Shown here one piece after another: positions 56,019 to 64,000 of a DNA stretch of 64,000 nucleotides; positions within the stretch are counted from its first letter, which is position 1; the number at the start of each line of letters is the position of its first letter. Source of the DNA: Cyanophora paradoxa (Eukaryota > Glaucocystophyceae > Cyanophorales > Cyanophoraceae); assembly GCA_004431415.1 (NCBI GenBank), contig QPMI01000648.1:80562-144561 (forward strand). Reading direction: 5' to 3'. Below the pieces are notes generated by a model that saw only the letters and a list, made by a program, of their open reading frames with translations, was not told where the DNA came from and made no database searches. A program made the translations under genes and the position numbers.

Positions 56019-57557
56019 AGGCACCTGTAAAGTCAACTCTCATTGTGGAGCATTCACATACACAAGGGATAAATGCGAATATATTTAATTCTGAGAGAAA
56101 ACCTATGTAAAAAGCATCCTTGATGCTGAGAGGAAATCCACTCAATAGAGCCACATCACCTGAGTTGTGAGCATTGTTAATGTTCTCACAGACATATATT
56201 TTGTTTTGCCCATCTGATCGAATAAAAGACCAGTTGATCCCATCAGTGGATGTTGCCACATTGAAAGTCTTAATAAAAGCATTGGTGTCCCCTGAACCAT
56301 AGGCAATAACAGAGGAGAGTTCGAAAGTATATGGAAAGCAACTTGAAGGTATTCAGTGGGGTTTCCCATATCTGCTCAGGAGCATAGGCTCCAGCTTCCC
56401 AGCCAAATGCTGAAGGTCTAGCCATGAAAGGCTCTTTACCTGTCACAGAGGATGAGGCAGTGAAGGCATCATCTGCAAGCTGATACCAATTTGCATCCAA
56501 AGGAGGTGATGTAGTGAGAGTGGATGAGATGTAAGCCTTTGTAGGGTTCTTTAATTCATAGTTTGCTACTAGAATGCTGCAAAGCTTATTAATCATATCA
56601 TTGTTTGCTGCTATGTATGTTTCAGTGAATGCTAGCATATCTGGGATCTTAGAAGTGTCATCAAGGGAGCTTACTATGTGATTTGGAAGTGGGACTGATA
56701 GCCTATAGTATCTACCATAATCTTGATCATAGTTGTAGGGTAACAACTCCTCCATCTTATCAAGGGCAGAAAGCTCACTTGCAGCCATGAGCATGTTAAT
56801 CAATGGGCTTCCATCTGTTGAGGCAATCCATGAGAGAATTCCCCAGCTGTTCACAGTCTCATAAGCATAACCCACATAATCAGACTCTAAATGTGGGTCC
56901 ACCTCACCACAAGAGATACTTATTACTATTATATCATCATCATCACTGTAAATCTTCTTTGCATGGCTGTAACCACACACACTGGGATTATTGTTTCCCG
57001 AAATGGCACCATCAATGAGACAGACAAATACTCCCGATTGAAATCAACAATGCTTACAGGAGAGAAATATGTAGGAGCAGCAGAAGTAGCCCTAGCAGCA
57101 ATCTTACAAGGCATAAAGTTGTAGTTGTTGTCATTTGTGATAAATATTGGTTTCATATTCTGAGTATCAAAGGATGTAATCACAATGTCCTTTAGGGAAT
57201 CCTGTATTAGTGATTCACCAGTAACTGAATTAATTGCAGTCTCCAAGGGTCCCACATCATATTTTGTATTAAAAAGGGCATTTTCGATGATATTTCGAGG
57301 ATTTGCGAAAATCAAGGGCAGTTGAGTTAGGTAAATATTGTGTAAATCGTTTGCTGTCAGTTTAGGTTCACCTGGTTTATCAGGATGCCTGATATTCAAA
57401 CCTATTGCAATGATCCCACCAGTGGAAGTTCCACTTACAAGATCCACAAGATCGATTACTCTTCTGCCAGTTCGATTTTCGATTTCTTTTAGCAGCCTGG
57501 TTATGATAATGCCCCTTGCACCCCGCCAGAAAGACTTAAAACGACCTTGAGAGGCAT
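56008..57557 (-). CDS. Patatin-like phospholipase with possible discoidin-like C-terminus (frameshifts)
   Basis: Predicted lipid acyl hydrolase. From ATG 57,557 MPLKVVLSLSGG runs, after a frame change at about 57,525, into GARGIIITRLL (the oxyanion G-x-x-R-G region), then LVSGTSTGGIIAIG with the G-x-S-x-G nucleophile, and after a change at about 57,030 CLIDGAISGNNNP with the D-G-A/G catalytic Asp. The following 230 residues (SDYVGYAYETVNSWGI and on) fit a patatin scaffold. The last third, beyond a change at about 56,300, reads FNVATSTDGINWSFI and MRVDFTGAFIR, which resembles F5/8 discoidin ends; this part is inference and might be a separate gene. Patatin-type enzymes in viruses may open host or endosomal membranes; role here unknown. 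Confidence 0.75.
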
Positions 57558-57600
57558 CTTTTACTTATCAGGAATTTTATAAATCCATATAGTAAAAGCC
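57558..57600. promoter_or_regulatory. Symmetric divergent promoter between lipase and fibre genes
   Basis: 43 bases between opposite ATGs. CTTTTACT near the left end is mirrored as AGTAAAAG at the right end, flanking an ATTTTATAAAT core, so each gene sees the same AGTAAAAG word a few bases before its start. Confidence 0.55.
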
Positions 57601-60600
57601 ATGAGCTTCAATTACCCACCAAATCTAGAAACCATTCAAGATGATAATGCAAGCAGCACCAAGCATGTGAACTTTGATAATATTAAAGTAAAGGGTTCAG
57701 TTTCAATTGACCACAGCTCTGATAATTCATCAAAGACTCAATCAAGGGAGCATGCTTTATCTGTGAATCAAACCGATCCAGATAAGGAGGAAGTCAGTGT
57801 AGCTTTTAGCTTGGGTAATGTGAAAGCAAACCAAGTGGCAGAGATCAAAGCAACAAGAAGGAGACCTAGGAAACTAAAACCAGTGGCACTCATCCAGATA
57901 TACCTTCCAGGTTTGATAGTGGTCGTTTGGTTTTCAATGTTCAAGATGAGCAGGGCAAACAGAACACAGCTTTGCGAATTTACAATGAGGGCAGTACTGC
58001 AAAAGCTGAGGTCCCCCAAGTATTGCAAGTGGGTCCCATTGCCAACACAAATCAGGTCTCCTACACAAATGATGTATACCCCAAGGATATTACATATGAC
58101 TTTGCGAGAATGAGCCTTTTGGGTTTTTTACTCCAAAAGATGTCCATCAAAAAAAGCCATCAATTACAATCAACAGTAGCCCCAGTCAACCAGTAGCAAT
58201 CCATTTACACCCTGATTTAGTCGAAATGGATAGGCACCTTTTGCCTTTGTATAGCAATGTGAAAGACCTTGGAATTCGAACCAGGCAATGGCGAAATATC
58301 CATGGCAGCAATGTGTATGCAAATGGGAGAAACTTGTAGTGAGAAAACTCTAAGGGAATAATCGAGCATTATGGTCCCAATGGACCAACAGTCCCATTCC
58401 CTATTCCATTTCCAAATGGACCTCCCGATTAACACCAAAGAAACAGCCTGGAAGAGAATACACAGCAACTGAAGATGTAGCCTTTGGGCAGCATATTGTT
58501 AGTTGGGAGCAAGTTCGCAATAAACCTATAATTGAACCCAGAAAGCAAATAGATGAGCAGTATTTACCTCCTGAAGTCGATATATTAGAGCTTGATGAAT
58601 ATCAATTCGTTCCAGATGAGGAAGAATATTTACCAGATGGTTTTGACCCACAAGAATATGAATATGATCAGTTTGACCCCAATGAGGAGGAGATACTACC
58701 AGATGGCTTAGATCCTCAAGAGTTTGAGTATGAGCAGAACTATGAACCTGATGAGGAGTATTTACCAGATGGTCATGATCCACCAGCTGTTGACTATGAG
58801 CAACCTTATGAACCCATGAGGAATTATTACCAGATGGATTTCGACCTGAGATCTGGGAGTTCTTTCCTGATTATGAACAAATTAATAATAAACCTGCAAA
58901 GTATCCCCAGAGGATCACAATCATGATTGGGATGAGATCTTAGGCAAACCTCAAAAGTATCCACCAGAGGATCACAGGCATGATTGGGGAGAAATTGATG
59001 GATACCTACTGAGTTCCCACCAAGCAAACATGAACATACTTGGGATGAGATCAATGACCAACCAGAATTCGCAAAGTAGAGCCTCTTGATAACTTGGGGT
59101 TTCTCTTTATCAGACTTGTAATGTCCCAGAAAGGATCTTTTTGAATGAACACTATGTTCATGTGAATGGACACTTGCTAATTCAGCTATGAGAGGACCAC
59201 TTCATATTAGGACATTACCAGGCTCTTATAATCCACCACCTGAACCAGGAGCAACCATACCAAATATCTTTGTGTCAAGCTACATGGAGGCTGACATTCC
59301 CACAGATACATTCAGAGTCCCAACAGACCCAGCAACCTACCAAAATTACAACTCTGCTATACAGGTTCATGTAGCAGATGTAAGCAGTTTAGATGGCTCA
59401 AGACCAATGATAGTATTCAGCAGAGATAAATATTCCTACATTCCCATAGTGGAACTGCAAATGATAATTATGGAGAGCAGAGCTTGCATGGATTAAAACA
59501 ACTATGGTGGGGTTCTGGAATCCAATCAGAGGATGGCTGCAAAAAATACACAACGAAATATTTCGAGAGTGGTCACAGAGGATTATTTAGAAGATCAAGG
59601 ATATATTGATGAAGGTGAACTCACAAATTCTTTCTCTTTTTGTGATCAAAAATGACACAAACCTTACAGTCACAAGTAACATTTACACCAGTAACCTTTA
59701 TACAAGTAACATTTCACAAGTAACTGTGGGCAAGTAATATTTATGGAAGTAATCTAGAAGTCGACTATTTGACTGTGAATATTGAGCGAATCTACCAAAT
59801 CATCCTACATCCAATGTAGTTTTAGGTTGGATCGATACCCACACCCACACAAAAGATGAAATAACAGATTTTGCACATGAGCATTTATGGGAGCATATAA
59901 CAGATCCACCATTAACCTTCCCACCCAGTCCCATGGCATTTATGGGAACATATCACGAATCCACCATTAACCTTTCCACCTGATCCACACAGTCATGATT
60001 ATTCCCAGATCACCAACTGCAATCACAGACACCCTTGGAGTGAAATCGATCAACAACCAGTGTTTGCACAGTTGAATGCAATCGGAAATGTTTTTAATGG
60101 AGTCACACTTTACCAATCGAGTAATACACCTGAAAGATTGTATTTGAATAATCATTATGTTAGTCTCAATGGGACTTTTACAGGTCAAACAGGCACTCCA
60201 ATGGAGGGAACTCTTGCAGTAAGATTACCCAGGGATCCAATCGTAAATGGAGTGTATAGTGGCGATTTCAATGTAGGAGTAAACGATACTTTCCCCAGTA
60301 TCTATGTTACGAATTATCACCCAGGAGAAATAGGACAAGTAGCGGATTTTTCAGCAGCTATTCAAATTAACGTAACAGATCAAAGCGCATATGATGGAGC
60401 AAGACCTAAAATAGTATTCACAAGGGAGAAAGTTGTAAACTACCTTCCTGTAGCAGGACAACCCACAGATGATCATGGGAAATGTGAGATTGCATGGATA
60501 AAAACGACATCAGGTGGAGCCTTAGAAGTCAATCAGAGGATGGCAGCAAAAACTTACACAATACAACCCTTTCAGGTGTGGTCACAGATGATTACCTAAC

Positions 60601-63117
60601 CAATAAAGGTATCTTACAACAGCAGATTTAAGCAGCTATGTAACAGAAAGTGAATTGGGAACGACTCTAAATAATTATACAACAGATGCAGAGTTAACAG
60701 CAGCTCTAGGAAATTATTTACCTCTTACAGGTGGGACAGTTAATGGAACTGTAAACGCTACTAGTCTACAAATTGTGGAAACACAATTCCAAAAGGATAT
60801 GATTTCGATCAATTAGATGTAGTATCAACAGATAGAAGCGCAAATAATTGGAATTTGAATTGGTCACCAAGAACAGGACAAACAGGATGTTATACAACAC
60901 CACAAAATGATGAAGATTGTAGCGGTTGTTTTATGAGGTGGACTGTCCCCACAGGTATGAAATCATTTTATATTCAGCATATGCCTTGGTATAATGGCAG
61001 ATATTTTGATATCTATGGTCAGACTCTCAATAACAATCAGCATTTCTTAAAACGTGTAAACGATTATCAAGGAATACAGTCAGTAAATCATGATGGGACA
61101 AATAATACTATCTTGTTTGTATCAATTAATGCGAGTTTTACAAGTATATTTATGTTCAAGGTCGAAAAGGTCGCATTCATCTCACAGGAGTTTTTGGTTG
61201 GAGTAGGCAGAGGCAACAGATAATGATGTTGGTATGATCTCTTGGGATAATGTATTTAGTAAACCTGATTTTGCAGGCACTTATGCAACAAAGGCAGAAG
61301 TCCCTAACGTTTTAGGTGATCTATTGACAGTGAACTCTGTGGACTGGCACAAATCAACAGATAATATTCCAAGGTTTTGGTTTGGTAGTGGTAATACAAC
61401 ATATATTCGAGGGTATGGGAATGGTGAAGGTGTTTCGATTGAATTTAGAAATTCAGGAGATACAGCATTTTGAATCTTATGACAATGGTAACCTTTGGGT
61501 AATAATACCATAACAGCATCTACAATAAATGCTACTACAAATCTCCAAATAAATGGAATGCTGTTCCAAAGCTACACTCCAACGATGGATATGTTGCAGG
61601 GAGTTCTCCACACAATTATTCTGGAAGTTGGACATTTGGGTATGGCTCAGCTTGGGAACCCTATTTTAATTATGGTGGGCATGCATACAATAATGAAGTG
61701 GATGACCAAACCTCTTCCGCTTGGATTGAATACAATATACCCGATGGATTACACACAGGGTCAGCATTTCTGACTCATTACCATGGGCAACACACGAATT
61801 TTCGAGATTTGGGGAATTAATCGACAAGGCAATGCGATTTTCATAACAACTGTCAACAATTATCACCCTTATGCAGGGTCTGCAAATGATAACCATAGTG
61901 GTGTGAATAATGTCCCATCTTCCTAGGAAACCGATTTGTAAGGATTCGAATTCAAGCAAGAATTGGAAGGGTTCACATTATGGGTATTAGTTTCATGAAA
62001 TATGGGTTGGGCATAGCTATGGTGGTCACACTGGTTATATTCATTGGAATAATGTGTACAGTAAGCCAAATATACCTACATCCTATCTATCATTAACAGA
62101 TGTCACCAATTCGATTGGAAACATTACAGGTTTTGATACTTGGAGTGGACATGGTAGTTACAGTCTTTATTATGTTGGATCTTGGACAGGAGGTTGGTTC
62201 CTTCTAACAGTAATCCCATTGATGGATTTTATAGCAACAATGTAGATGATCAAACAAGTTCAGATTATGCACAAATTGAAGTCCCAGCCAATATGAAAAC
62301 ATGTCATGTTCAGTATATGTGTTGGACGAATTGTAGATATTTCGATATTGGAGGTTATCGAAATGGGAGGTGGCACACATTATGCGAGTTAATACATATC
62401 AAGCAGTTTCAAATAATGGAATTCAGATTGGCATGATGGGTTTAACATGGACTTCTTTCTTTGTGATACATTTTCACATATTAGATTTGTTGCAAGGAAA
62501 GGGAGATGTCACATGGAATGATTGGATGGACAAAGAAAAAGGAAGAACAGCCCCAGCAAATGGTTTTATAAGTTGGGATAATGTATATAGTAAAGATGCT
62601 CGCACAACTTGGGCAACCGGAACTTGGATAACATCAGATGAAGGTAATGGGAGAGTTTTTTTCGGTTCATCATCAACTACATACATTAAAGGTTATGGTT
62701 ACGAAATGATCCATTTTAGAGCAGGAAATGATATAACAATGCAAGCTTTTTATAATAATGGTGACGTTTACTTTTGGGGATGGCTTACACAAGGAAGTGA
62801 TAGAAGATACAAAACCGACATTAAAAATATAACCGGCGCCCTTTCAGCAATTGAGAAATTACAGGGTGTGAGTTACAAAAAGATTGGTGATGGAAAACAG
62901 AAAGTAAACTTAGGTTTGATTGCGCAAGATGTCGAAAAAGTCATACCAGAAGTAGTAGGTAAAAATCACGAAAATTATTTGACCCTTGCATACACAGTTT
63001 AATTCCGGTTCTCATTGAAGCAGTGAAGGAGTTATCCAAAAATGCAAAGATTTAACACAAACCTGTGAGAATCTCCAAAGTCAAATAGACCAAATTAAAA
63101 ATATCACAGTATTATAA
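57601..63117 (+). CDS. Giant fibre/tail-spike-like protein with C-terminal S74 chaperone domain (many frameshifts)
   Basis: About 1,830 residues if read as one gene; more than ten frame changes interrupt it. Order: N-terminal attachment-like region (MSFNYPPNLETIQ; LVFNVQDEQGKQNTALRIYN); four acidic repeats of YEPDEEYLPDG(F/L/H)DP type (58,611-58,840); fibre repeats KYPPEDHNHDWDEI / KYPPEDHRHDWGEI / FPPSKHEHTWDEI (58,895-59,075); a domain around ERIFLNEHYVHVNG (59,140-59,580); more H-x-H repeats (59,830-60,060); a second copy of that domain around ERLYLNNHYVSLNG (60,060-60,600); three modules each followed by (I/H)W(D/N)NV(F/Y)SK (60,800-62,610); and the S74 domain GSDRRYKTDIKNI, NLGLIAQDVEKVIPEVV (62,797-63,000) with a coiled-coil end. 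In phages S74 domains fold the trimer and cleave themselves off. A host-binding fibre is inferred. Stop at 63,115. Confidence 0.75.
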
Positions 63118-63422
63118 ATGGCGACCTATCCTCTTGGTGGAACCACCTATTCTACTGAGCCTGTTGCACTTCTTTTGATACAATCACCCTTGTAAACGCA
63201 TTACAAACAGTTTGAAAAACGATTCAGCAAACTAACAAGCTCTCACCAGTTGTAAATGAGTATAAAAACCTCTTGGTTAATGTCCTTGCTCAAGCTGCAT
63301 ATGGTGACCCTGTTGCTAAATACAATGAGTGTGATAACAACATTAAAGCAATGACGTCCAACCTGCAAGTTCTTTCAACTGTTTACCAATCCCTTGGATC
63401 GAATTTAATCACTTTGGCTTGA
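63118..63422 (+). CDS. Hypothetical protein of about 100 residues (frameshifted)
   Basis: The ATG directly follows the fibre stop codon. Reads MATYPLGGTTYSTEPVALL, then in shifted frames LVNALQTV, KLSPVVNEYKNLLVNVLAQA and NNIKAMTSNLQVLSTVYQSL, ending at TGA 63,420-63,422. Amphipathic helices dominate. No known family; a small virion or fibre-accessory protein is possible from position. Confidence 0.45.
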
Positions 63423-63461
63423 TGGTAGTTTATTTTTCTTTCCTTCTTAGTAAAAGAAGCA

Positions 63462-64000
63462 ATGGGTGAATATAATCGAGTTCAACTTCCAATATATTCC
63501 CTTGGATCCCTGCAATGCATTTTCGCCAGCATGAAGTAAATGATGAGGTTCGTGGTTTAGAATCCACAGAGAGACCCAATTCCAATGGTAACTCCTTTGA
63601 TAAAGAATTCGATTATTCGAGTTAAAGAGCTGAGAGCTGATAAGAATCAGGTGTGGTTAAAAACAACTCGACTTCTTGTCACAAATGCTAACTTTTTCCA
63701 ACCTACAAATGGAGGTCCTGATGCTTACAGTGTTTGATCTGAAAGCCCTAGATTTCGATAAGAATACTGCTGCTGTTACTGTGAGATCAGGAGGAGCATT
63801 TTATTGGGGGTGGCTGCAGAGTTTCAGGTCAACTCTCATCCTCAATTTCGTATAATGATGTCCCAGATACTCTAGAGCAAAATGTGGAAGACCCAACGAA
63901 TTCGATTATATACTCCTGTCGCACAGCAAGCCATTAATTCAATTTTACATTGGATATACTGTTACTCTTGAAAACTCGGAATTAATTGAAGGAACCAAAA
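63462..64000 (+). CDS. Hypothetical protein, cut by window end (frameshifted)
   Basis: Starts MGEYNRVQLPIYSLGS at 63,462. In shifted frames continues IIRVKELRADKNQVWLKTT, LLVTNANFFQPTNGGPDAYS and LDFDKNTAAVTVRSGGAFYW. The beta-rich text suggests another structural or receptor-binding protein. Several single-base breaks; the 3' end is outside the window. Not recognised. Confidence 0.4.

Larger units (their letters stand above)
40497..64000. mobile_element. Integrated Polinton/Maverick-type (Polinton-like virus) element, left part
   Basis: AT-rich, intron-free block with rve integrase, protein-primed PolB, primase-SF3 helicase, FtsK/A32 packaging ATPase, major capsid protein and two penton-like proteins. 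This combination defines Polintons and related Polinton-like viruses. No adenovirus-type cysteine protease was found, and there is an added S74 fibre and patatin lipase. The left boundary is inferred from composition and the palindrome; target-site duplication and the right terminal repeat cannot be seen because the element runs off the window. Confidence 0.85.

Overview
The window is eukaryotic nuclear DNA made of two very different parts. Bases 1 to about 40,500 are mostly very GC-rich and carry intron-dense genes, with many exons of 30 to 150 bases, short GT-AG introns, donors that often read GTGCG or GTACCCC, and acceptors ending GCGCAG or CCGCAG. From about 40,500 to the end the base composition drops sharply to AT-rich, introns vanish, and the genes are those of an integrated Polinton/Maverick-type or Polinton-like virus (PLV). 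The host is probably a GC-rich single-celled alga or other protist. I cannot name the species from sequence alone.

Host part. Bases 1-7,443 hold two near-identical aldo/keto reductase genes on the minus strand (the first cut by the window edge), with an F-box/leucine-rich gene on the plus strand between them. Then come a plus-strand gene whose protein carries about ten LEA-like 11-mer repeats, roughly one per exon (7,504-10,676), and a GNAT N-acetyltransferase (11,024-12,170). A 12-kb minus-strand gene (12,358-24,355) encodes a STAND/NLR-like receptor: two TIR-like domains, a NACHT ATPase, pentapeptide repeats and about a dozen WD40 repeats. Head-to-head with it is a formin (24,979-31,308) with proline-rich FH1, FH2, a small CxxC zinc knuckle and a second proline-rich tail. 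After a weak minus-strand candidate gene (32,156-33,240) a second F-box/LRR gene lies at 33,536-35,750. From 35.7 to 39.7 kb there is mostly non-coding DNA with several short foldback (MITE-like) elements.

Viral element. The composition change at about 40.5 kb coincides with a perfect 29-bp inverted repeat. Leftward genes are a DDE (rve) integrase, protein-primed type B DNA polymerase, GIY-YIG nuclease, primase-SF3 helicase, two small paralogous basic proteins ending in GRPxKY, two unknowns, an A32/FtsK-type packaging ATPase, a double-jelly-roll-type major capsid protein and a penton-like minor capsid protein. Rightward genes are a second penton-like protein, a very long fibre with a C-terminal S74 intramolecular chaperone domain, and two further genes. 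A patatin-like phospholipase lies between them on the minus strand. Integration, replication, packaging and capsid modules are all present, followed by a large host-recognition module. The right end lies outside the window.

Caveat. Many of the larger viral genes are broken by single-base frameshifts while their motifs remain and few stop substitutions are evident. This fits either recent inactivation or indel-type sequencing error; the sequence alone does not decide. All host exon boundaries are by eye, so host gene spans are approximate.
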